Translations under genes and position numbers: made by a program
Origin: Paenibacillus sp. RC67
GTDB lineage: Bacteria; Bacillota; Bacilli; Paenibacillales; NBRC-103111
Reading direction: 5' to 3'
Length of the DNA: 64,000 nucleotides
NCBI RefSeq assembly: GCF_030020805.1
Contig: NZ_CP125098.1
Location: 2,398,001 to 2,462,000, forward strand
The notes under the pieces: model-generated
The model's input: only the letters and a program-made list of their open reading frames with translations
Databases searched by the model: none
Told to the model about the DNA's origin: nothing
Part shown: in pieces, positions 57,350-64,000 of the stretch
Numbering within the stretch: position 1 is the stretch's first letter
Layout of the letters: each line of letters opens with the position of its first letter

Positions 57350-57428
57350 CCAATTTCATAAAGCAGCTAAATATTATCATAATTGCACTAAATCTGAACC
57401 TCCGTAATATTGCTATGATAAGAAGTAG

Positions 57429-57441
57429 GCAAGCGCTTTCA
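57429..57441. promoter_or_regulatory. Cre site before the second binding-protein gene
   Basis: The reverse strand reads TGAAAGCGCTTGC, matching the CcpA operator pattern TGWAARCGYTWNC. It is about 48 bases upstream of the start codon, consistent with carbon catabolite repression. Confidence 0.6.
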
Positions 57442-57488
57442 GTTATATTGACTGAGGTAGCTGAAATTCATACAATGGGAGGGTTTCT

Positions 57489-58811
57489 ATGAAACAGAGA
57501 AACAGATTCATCACTGCTGCTTCGCTACTAATATTCATTTCTGGGTGCAGCAGCAGTACGGGTGGAACAATAGGAACAGAAAGCAAAGGGGGTCCTACTT
57601 CGGCACCAAAGGTCATAGTTGATACGTCTCCAGTGACTTTAACCTTGTACATAGCAACGGGAATTGCAGACAAAGACGTCAAAAATTTGATCGTAGATCC
57701 AGTCAAGAAGAAATATCCTCATATCACCATTGAGCCGCTGATTCCCGGTCAAGGGACCAAAATTGAAGATTTGGTTACCGCAGGTAAAATCCCTGATTTG
57801 ATTTATACGTGGAATGGAGATCTTGGGAAATTCAAGCAAATGGATTTGCTGGAGGACATGACTCCTCTTGCCAAAAAGAACAATGTGGATCTTGGGCGCT
57901 TCGAGCCGGTCGTGCTGGAGTCGATCACCAAATTAGCGGAAAAATCGGAGTTGTACGCGCTGCCTTTTTCACTGAATTTTAATGCAACTTACTACAATAA
58001 AGAGCTGTTCGATAAATTTGGTGTTCCTTATCCGAAAGACGGGATGACCTGGGATGAGGCTATTGAGCTCGGCAAGAAAATGAGTCGTTTGGATAACGGG
58101 GTCACCTATCGAGGCTTGGACAGTGACCAATTGGGAAGGATGAGTACCCAACTTTCCTTAACGATGGTGGATGGAAAAGCGAATAAAGCGTCAGTCAACA
58201 ATGAGGGATGGAAAAAGCTATTCGAAACGGCCAAAAGAGTATGGTCCCTCCCGAACAATACGCCTCCCAAAATGATGACTTTTAATGGAGGCAAGTGGTT
58301 TATGGAGGATAAGAACGTGGCTATGCTTACCACAGCGAACATTTTATCTTCATTGGAGAGCGCGGAGAAAAACGGCTTGAATTGGGATGTCGTAACATTC
58401 CCGGTGTACAAGGAAAATCCTAACGTATATCGTTATGCAGAAGCTCATCTGATTGCCATTACCAAATCGACTAAGTACAAGGATCAGGCTATGCAGGCGT
58501 TGGATGTGATTACCTCGGAGGAGGTACAGCGGTTGAGCGTTCGGACAGCGGCTAAGCCGAGTCCGCTCAAGAACCCTGAGCTTAAGAAAGAATTGGGAGC
58601 GGATATGCCTTTTCTAAAGGGGAAGAATTTGCAATCCGTGATTAAGGATACACCAGCCCCAGCCCCTTATTTCTCCCCGTACGAGAATGATTCGAGAGGT
58701 TCAGTCTGGGGCAGCTTTGAGGAGTATTTTAACGATACCAAGGATCTCAATACAGCATTGCGAGAAGCCGACGAGAAGGTCAACAAGCTCCTGGACAGCA
58801 AAAAGAAATAA
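57489..58811 (+). CDS. Extracellular solute-binding lipoprotein, second copy
   Basis: A lipobox signal (ISGC, Cys20) leads to a family-1 binding protein of 440 residues. It shares the motif FGVPYPKDGMTWDE and the YNKELFDKFG stretch with the binding protein of the sulfatase locus. It probably binds an oligosaccharide for an ABC importer encoded elsewhere; no permease is adjacent. GGGAGGG precedes the ATG and a cre site lies upstream. With the AraC gene and pectate lyase it may form a pectin-use unit. Confidence 0.88.
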   Translation: MKQRNRFITAASLLIFISGCSSSTGGTIGTESKGGPTSAPKVIVDTSPVTLTLYIATGIADKDVKNLIVDPVKKKYPHITIEPLIPGQGTKIEDLVTAGKIPDLIYTWNGDLGKFKQMDLLEDMTPLAKKNNVDLGRFEPVVLESITKLAEKSELYALPFSLNFNATYYNKELFDKFGVPYPKDGMTWDEAIELGKKMSRLDNGVTYRGLDSDQLGRMSTQLSLTMVDGKANKASVNNEGWKKLFETAKRVWSLPNNTPPKMMTFNGGKWFMEDKNVAMLTTANILSSLESAEKNGLNWDVVTFPVYKENPNVYRYAEAHLIAITKSTKYKDQAMQALDVITSEEVQRLSVRTAAKPSPLKNPELKKELGADMPFLKGKNLQSVIKDTPAPAPYFSPYENDSRGSVWGSFEEYFNDTKDLNTALREADEKVNKLLDSKKK

Positions 58812-58852
58812 GTGTAGCTAGGCTAGTCTCCTAGGGCATAGTAAATAAAATG

Positions 58853-58896
58853 AAAAGAGCTCTTGCGTCCGTTGGATAAAAGCGAGAGCTCTTTTC
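58853..58896. terminator. Bidirectional terminator between the binding protein and AraC genes
   Basis: An 11-bp stem (AAAAGAGCTCT / AGAGCTCTTTT) flanks a 21-base loop with extra GC pairing; it can serve both convergent genes. Confidence 0.8.
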
Positions 58897-58912
58897 TGGT
58901 TTTCCTGATTAT

Positions 58913-59779
58913 CTAATTGGCATGAAGCTCGCGAAACTTAAACGGCGACAGCTGCTTTTGTTTTTTAAATAGCTGACATAGATAGGATGTGCTGCTAAAG
59001 CCGATACGTAAAGAGATTTCCTGAAGAGGCAAATCGGTTGACCGCAAAAGATGGCAAGCCTCTTTAATCCGCCGGGCAGTTAAATATTGTGAAATTGTGC
59101 TTCCGGTAGCTCTGCGAAATAAGGAGGAGATATGATTTTCCGATAGATGGATATCGCTCGCCAATTTTTCCAGCCGAAATTCTTCTTGAAAATGCTCCTC
59201 GATCCATTGCATGATCAATTCCGCATGGTGCGGAATCCTGGGTTGTCTAGTACCCAGGTCGACCGTGTAGGCTTTCAACCAATAAGGCCGGATACATTGG
59301 ATAAAACCAATCATGAATCCAGCATATTCTTCTACCCTATGTTCCGAGGGGAGCGATGCTAGTCTCTGGTGAAACAGCGCTAGCATTCCGCTGATATGAT
59401 CTGCTATCGGAGTTAAATCGATATAAGGAGCCTCCAACTGTTCCTTCCAAACGGAATGTAAAAAAGAACGGAGGCTGGGTAGCGATTTCAAATAGGTGTC
59501 CATGACAGCGGGCTCGAATGTAAGCACTGATCGTCTGTATCGGGGCGCTTCTTCCTTAGCGAATTGAATACGATGAAGCTGAAAGGGCTGAAAGTATAAC
59601 AGGATACCCGGCTTGATATCATACAGATGCCCGTTCACGATAGCTGTTCCATACCCGTCATATACAAATAGAAATTCCATTCCTTCATGGGAATGAAAGG
59701 TGTCCACTTTAGGTTCGGTTTTTAAATAGTCGAATTGAAACGGATTCGCTTTTAGATTAAGCTCTCTATTTATTCTCAT
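58913..59779 (-). CDS. AraC family transcriptional regulator, second copy
   Basis: An N-terminal cupin sensor (FHSHEGMEFLFVYDGYG) precedes a double helix-turn-helix (LEKLASDIHLSENHISSLFRR and LPLQEISLRIGFSSTSYLCQLF). I chose the ATG at 59779, seven bases after GGGAGGGGG; 18 earlier residues have no binding site. It is divergent from the pectate lyase gene, so it most likely controls pectin use. Confidence 0.9.
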   Translation of the reverse strand: MRINRELNLKANPFQFDYLKTEPKVDTFHSHEGMEFLFVYDGYGTAIVNGHLYDIKPGILLYFQPFQLHRIQFAKEEAPRYRRSVLTFEPAVMDTYLKSLPSLRSFLHSVWKEQLEAPYIDLTPIADHISGMLALFHQRLASLPSEHRVEEYAGFMIGFIQCIRPYWLKAYTVDLGTRQPRIPHHAELIMQWIEEHFQEEFRLEKLASDIHLSENHISSLFRRATGSTISQYLTARRIKEACHLLRSTDLPLQEISLRIGFSSTSYLCQLFKKQKQLSPFKFRELHAN

Positions 59780-60023
59780 GGAAGTGCCCCCTCCCGCTTG
59801 AAATACAATCCATTCTGTTATTGATTGTGTCATAAATTACTAAGAAATGGCAAGTTACAAACTAAAAGAAAACAAAAATAGCAAATATTTGATTTAATAA
59901 AGCATGGGATTGCATAGAAAATGGAAAATGTTTTGATTACAATAAGTTTGAAAGATTTTGCATCCGAGCGAACAAAGAGGTCATTGGGGGATCTAGTCAA
60001 ATCAATAGAAAAGGAATAGAAGC

Positions 60024-61536
60024 ATGAATCTAACTGGGAAACGTAAACTTGTCATCGCAACAGGCTCCATCCTGTTTATCGGTATTGCCACTGTGTTATT
60101 TGTCTTTTCAAAAGATCGTAATCTCATTCTAGAAACCAGTCCGACACCAACCCTAGTCTCAAGCAGCGCTCCTTCAGAATTGCAGGTAATCAGCTCCGTG
60201 CTGACAAATCCAAGCACAGTGGAGGTCACTTTTACCGGGAAAATGAGTTCCTTCAACGCAGGTGACCTAGCTATCAAAAAAGCGCAGGGTGCTTGGTATG
60301 GTCTCGAGCCGCTGCTAAGTGCCGGTTTGCCAGTCAGCAAAGTAACGACAAGTGAAAATAAGAACCATCAAACGGTTGCTGTCCTTGAACTGGAGCAGAA
60401 GCTGAACGAGGACGCCACGTTTCCCAAAGAGGAAATCATCGTGCCTGGTAAAGCCCCATACTTTACAGCCGATTATTATACTGGCAGCAAGGAACAAAAT
60501 ATAGAACAGGCGAATCATTTGATCACTTGGCAAATGGATAACGGCGGCTGGTTTAAAAAATATGGCCAACGAATATAAGAAGCCTTGGGACGGCAAAGCT
60601 CTCCGCTCCGAATGGCGCACCAAGGACGGTCAAGATATCGGAACGATCGATAACGATGGTACTACGAATGAACTGCTGTTTATGGCTATGGTGTACAAGG
60701 ATACGGGGGACAAGAAATACAAGGAATCGGCGTTGAAAGCGGTCGATTTCTTATTGAAAATGCAGTATTCAAGCGGCGGTTGGCCGCAGGTCTATCCTGC
60801 TAGAGGCAATTATTCCGATTATGCAACGTTCAACGACAATGCTATGATGAGAGTCATGAATGTACTAACATTGGCAGCGAAGAAGAAATACCCGTTCGAC
60901 ACGGATTTGGTCGATGATGACAGGCGTCAAGCCGTTCAATATGCTCTTGATCGCGGCGTTGATTATATTCTAAAGTCGCAAATCATCGTCAACGGTAAAA
61001 GAACGGCCTGGTGTGCGCAGCATGATCCTGTCACCTATGAACCAAGACCAGCTCGTGCTTATGAGTTCCCATCGATCTCGGGATCCGAATCAGTTGCTAT
61101 TGTTCAGTACCTGATGTCACTGCCGAAGCCTTCGGATGAGGTGAAGAGGGCAATTGAAGGCGCATTGAATTGGTTTGAGGAGGCACGCCTTAAAGGAATC
61201 AAGTATGTACCGCGGGACCCCAATAACGTGTATTTCGTCTCTGAAGCCAAAAGCTCGACCTGGTACCGTTTCTATGAGATTGGTACGAATCAACCGATAT
61301 TTTCGGGACGTGATGGGATCATCAAACATCAATTATCGGAAATTGAGGAAGAGAGACGCAATGGCTATGCATGGGCCGGCACTTGGCCTGAGAAGCTGCT
61401 TCAAACCGCCAAAACAACGGGTTATTTTGAAAATCATGTATATGTCCAAGTGGTTAAAACAGATTCAAAGGACACCGGAGGTCAATCCCTGAAGCAAGGA
61501 CAGTTATCTGTCATTACACCTTCCAGCTCCAAATAG
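60024..61536 (+). pseudogene. Pectate lyase, family PL10, with apparent frameshift
   Basis: The first frame starts at 60024 with a signal anchor (KLVIATGSILFIGIATVLFVF), an N-terminal beta-rich region and NHLITWQMDNGGWFKK, then stops at 60578. From 60562 another frame carries the catalytic module: TIDNDGTTNELLF, SGGWPQVYP, FNDNAMMRVM, RTAWCAQHDP and YRFYEIGTNQPIF, typical of PL10. Removing one A from the six-A run at 60555-60560 joins them as GGWFKNMANEYKKPW, matching the GGWxKN motif of PL10. PL10 cleaves polygalacturonate by beta-elimination with calcium. As sequenced the enzyme is split; it may be an error or slippage. Confidence 0.85.
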
Positions 61537-61570
61537 GTGAAGAATTTGTTTATGGTGGGAGAGGATCTTA

Positions 61571-62089
61571 TTGCCTGAGATTATTTTATTAAGGGGGCGC
61601 CCTGGTGTCGGCAAGACTACCATTTCTAATCAACTTAGTTCCCGGCTTAATCTTCCAGTAATCCGCAAAGATGATTTTTATGATGCAACGGCAGCATACC
61701 TAAAAGACCATGAACAAAGAAATAAAATATGCTATGGGATATTATTTCAATTTCTCGAAACCAACAAAAATGTAGAAGGCCGATGGATACTGGACTTTCC
61801 TTTTAACCGAGAGGATGAAATGATTAGGTTCAAATCCTTTCTGAACAGTCAGGGGTATATGCTTTCAAGCGTTTTATGCGTATGCAGCGATGAGACCGTA
61901 TGGGCTGAACGCTTTAATCAAAGAAAGCAGAACCCTTTACCGAATCAGCTTATTACGGATTTTACTGAGTTAAAGGCTTATTACGGTAATTTAAGTATCC
62001 AATCGATTCAGGATGAATTGACTGTGGATACAGTAGAGACACTGGATTCTATTTTGGAGAAAATCATGTCATTTATACATTCCCAATAA
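61571..62089 (+). CDS. Small P-loop ATPase/kinase-like protein
   Basis: The N-terminus has a Walker A (LLRGRPGVGKTTIS) followed by a substrate-binding-like Asp (IRKDDFYDAT) and a lid-like region (CSDETVWAERFNQRKQNP), the plan of small nucleoside- or sugar-kinase-like P-loop proteins such as AAA_33. Substrate unknown. The TTG start has GGGAGAGG upstream. It follows the pectate lyase by 34 bases but seems unrelated in function. Confidence 0.75.
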   Translation: MPEIILLRGRPGVGKTTISNQLSSRLNLPVIRKDDFYDATAAYLKDHEQRNKICYGILFQFLETNKNVEGRWILDFPFNREDEMIRFKSFLNSQGYMLSSVLCVCSDETVWAERFNQRKQNPLPNQLITDFTELKAYYGNLSIQSIQDELTVDTVETLDSILEKIMSFIHSQ

Positions 62090-62124
62090 GCGAAGGTCAG
62101 TTAAAAGTACACCAGGAGGAAGGA

Positions 62125-62373
62125 TTACCTTCCACGAGTGTACTTTATTTTTCGAGAGAAATGTTTGTCTTTATCATCCCCTTGGTCGTCCCGTTCTTCT
62201 TTCTCTTGTTTCTCCTCATGAATCTCAATGGGGGTTTGTCCGGTTATGTTATCGAATGGAGTAAAGTCATTGCTTGGGATACCTTTGCCGGAAATGATTT
62301 TGGCGCTTATGATTCCTAATAAGACTAAAATAGGCACAATCAGGGACAGAGTAACGTATAAACCAAAGTCCAT
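62125..62373 (-). CDS. Small membrane protein, DUF3951-like
   Basis: The 82-residue protein has one N-terminal membrane helix (LYVTLSLIVPILVLLGII), then NDFTPFDNITGQTPIEIHEEK, which matches the DUF3951 pattern of small Bacillota proteins, and an acidic-basic tail. GGAAAGGA precedes the ATG. Function unknown. Confidence 0.7.
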   Translation of the reverse strand: MDFGLYVTLSLIVPILVLLGIISAKIISGKGIPSNDFTPFDNITGQTPIEIHEEKQEKEERDDQGDDKDKHFSRKIKYTRGR

Positions 62374-62624
62374 ATAGATTAGTCCTTTCCATAGTGAATC
62401 AATGAGCTTACAATGCTAGGCTTCCGATGAAAATTACATATTATACGAATGGTATTCCAATTAGTTTCGATTTTAGTTCGAATTAGTTGATTCCATTATC
62501 TGTGAGAGGGAAAAACATAAACGACCGCTTGAATATTTCTGCCGCTTCGCTTATAGTGTTAGATTGTGTGAGTCTTTAACAGACTTCACGGGTGGGTGAG
62601 GGAAATCATAAAGAAGGAAAAGAC

Positions 62625-63527
62625 ATGACATCTCAGAACCGTTGGAAGGCCATTTGGTTCGTCTTGTTGGGCGCCGCCTCTTATGGCGTGTTGTCAACTT
62701 TCGTTAAGCTGGGTTACGAAAGCGGCTTTACGGCATCGGAAATTACGGGCAGCCAAGTGCTGTTTGGCTTAATTGTGCTGTGGCTCTTAAGCTTACCGAA
62801 GCTTCGTCAAATGAAAGGAATATCACGCAGCATCATTCTGAAGCTTATTGCGGGCGGTACGTTTACAGGACTAACTGGTTATTTTTACTACCAATCGCTT
62901 CAAGTGTTGGATGCATCGTTCGCGGTATTGCTCCTGTTCCAATTTACATGGATGGGGATGCTGCTCGATTGGATTGTGGCAAGAAGAGTGCCCACATTTT
63001 TTCAGTGGATAGCTATGGTACTGACACTCATAGGTACGATCATGGCCTCCGGTATTTTGTCGGGTACGATGGACCGACCAAGCGCAAGCGGCATTGGACT
63101 CGGCTTACTGGCTGCCTGCTGCTACACGATGTTCATCTTCTTCAGTGGAAGAGTAGCCACTCATTTACCCGCGCTGTTCCGCAGCACGTGGATGATTACA
63201 GGGGCTGCAGTGATCGTGTTGATCTTGATGCCACCGCAGTTTCTATGGAACGGTTCGCTTGGCCAAGGCTTATGGAAGTGGGGAATTTTATTAAGCGTAT
63301 TTGGCATGATTCTCCCACCATTCCTGTATGCCAAGGGAGCGCCATTTATTGAAACAGGGTTAGCCGCTGTATTGGGCTCTGTGGAACTTCCCGTCGTAAT
63401 TATTTGTTCCGCGTTGCTGCTTCATGAATCCACTTATGTTCTGCAGTGGGTTGGTATTGGAGTTATCTTGCTCGGTGTCATGGTGTCGGAACGAAAGATA
63501 GCAGCTCCAGCTGAAGGAAAAGCTTAA
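62625..63527 (+). CDS. EamA/DMT family transporter
   Basis: Ten hydrophobic helices in two EamA half-repeats are seen (WFVLLGAASYGVLSTFVKLG, then GIGLGLLAACCYTMFIFFSG and AVLGSVELPVVIICSALLLHE). It probably exports a metabolite or drug; the substrate is unknown. I chose the ATG at 62625, preceded by GAAGGAAAA. A terminator follows. It stands alone. Confidence 0.88.
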   Translation: MTSQNRWKAIWFVLLGAASYGVLSTFVKLGYESGFTASEITGSQVLFGLIVLWLLSLPKLRQMKGISRSIILKLIAGGTFTGLTGYFYYQSLQVLDASFAVLLLFQFTWMGMLLDWIVARRVPTFFQWIAMVLTLIGTIMASGILSGTMDRPSASGIGLGLLAACCYTMFIFFSGRVATHLPALFRSTWMITGAAVIVLILMPPQFLWNGSLGQGLWKWGILLSVFGMILPPFLYAKGAPFIETGLAAVLGSVELPVVIICSALLLHESTYVLQWVGIGVILLGVMVSERKIAAPAEGKA

Positions 63528-63567
63528 ACGACCCGATTGAGAGTATCGTGAGCATATACTAAACGTT

Positions 63568-63607
63568 AAAAAAGCAGCACCTGTTTAAACAGGTTGCTGC
63601 TTTTTTT
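63568..63607. terminator. Bidirectional terminator after the EamA transporter gene
   Basis: AAAAAAGCAGC pairs with GCTGCTTTTTT through an inner CCTGTTT/AAACAGG stem, giving U-tracts on both strands for the convergent genes. Confidence 0.9.
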
Positions 63608-63647
63608 GTAATTTGTTGGAGCAAGAATATGACAACTCAGTTGAGTG

Positions 63648-64000
63648 TTAATATAGCGCTTTGTCGATAGGGAAGCTTTGAGCGTTCCAAGCTTTCTTAT
63701 TAGTCCAGTCCGCCTCGCCTTGCCAGAACGGGTCATTGGCAGGCAAACCGAGAGGAAGAAATACGGCAGAGCATAAGTAGAGGCTTCCTGTAGAAATATA
63801 AGTTTCTCCGATTTCTGGCTGATGACCGCAGAAGCCAATAGTAAGCCATCCATCCTCATCAAAAGTCCCCGGCGCGTTGATCACACGTTTCATAACGGCT
63901 GTTAATGCGCAGCGTACTTGAGCTGGCTCAAGGCTTGCATCCAATTGATGCTGGAGAGCCATCTGACTGAGCAGTTGGAAGGCTCCGAACCGATACGCCA
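63648..64000 (-). CDS. DUF2264 protein, C-terminal part at the window edge
   Basis: The frame is open through the right edge, so this is the C-terminal part of a longer protein. The visible ~117 residues (from YRFGAFQLLSQM) include TAVMKRVINAP, YISTGSLYLCSAVFLPLGLP and FWQGEADWTNKKAW, the conserved end of DUF2264 proteins. I recall DUF2264 being linked to glycoside-hydrolase clusters and uronic-acid sugars; the match fits a polysaccharide-use role beside the pectate lyase, but the activity is uncertain. Confidence 0.8.
   Translation of the reverse strand, partial: AYRFGAFQLLSQMALQHQLDASLEPAQVRCALTAVMKRVINAPGTFDEDGWLTIGFCGHQPEIGETYISTGSLYLCSAVFLPLGLPANDPFWQGEADWTNKKAWNAQSFPIDKALY

Overview
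This window looks like a chromosomal segment of a spore-forming, low-to-medium GC Bacillota, most probably Paenibacillus or a close relative. The evidence is a spore photoproduct lyase, the yqeGH-aroE-yqeI-nadD-yqeK-rsfS-yqeM-comER-comEA-comEB-comEC block in Bacillus order, T-box leaders before metS and leuS, a FapR-type operator on fabH, AGGAGG-like ribosome binding sites, frequent TTG/GTG starts, and many carbohydrate-utilisation genes. No rRNA, tRNA, CRISPR array, transposase or prophage gene was seen.

Layout. 1-11.7 kb holds single genes and small units: a membrane-protein tail, a DsbA-like oxidoreductase, a DEDDh exonuclease, threonine synthase, a CynX-type transporter divergent from a cupin regulator, a secreted beta-propeller-like protein, FabH under FapR-type control, an MsrA-MsrB fusion, and an ECF sigma operon with two membrane anti-sigma-like proteins. 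11.7-18.6 kb has three aldo/keto reductases around a TetM-like ribosomal-protection GTPase and a VOC enzyme, plus a tandem hairpin repeat. 18.8-22.5 kb joins an FHA-winged-helix protein, a MurA paralogue with Asp in place of the usual active-site Cys, an inositol-phosphatase-family enzyme and a secreted repeat protein.

22.5-31.2 kb is a carbohydrate locus: an AraC regulator divergent from three sulfatases, a GH123-like DUF4091 protein and a sugar-binding lipoprotein. The enzymes have no signal peptides, so I infer that sulfated oligosaccharides are imported and desulfated inside the cell. 31.3-41.4 kb holds yidD, metS with its T-box, a Gfo/Idh/MocA oxidoreductase, a DUF559-type nuclease, a zinc ABC transporter, ccdA, splB and mntR. 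41.5-57.3 kb is the yqe-comE block, with cvfB, leuS and metY interspersed. 57.5-64 kb is a second carbohydrate region: a binding lipoprotein behind a cre site, an AraC regulator, a PL10 pectate lyase, and at the edge a DUF2264 protein, with a small kinase-like gene, a DUF3951 protein and an EamA transporter between them.

Three genes (the first anti-sigma-like protein, znuC and the pectate lyase) appear broken by a single-base indel in or next to a short homopolymer. They may be sequencing errors, real decay or slippage sites, and must be settled before function is assigned. The most unusual candidates are the anti-sigma-like protein that begins with a degenerate sigma-region-2 domain, the FHA-winged-helix/Asp-type MurA pair, and the intracellular sulfatase locus. 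All functional calls come from reading the sequence and recalled family knowledge; no database search was possible.
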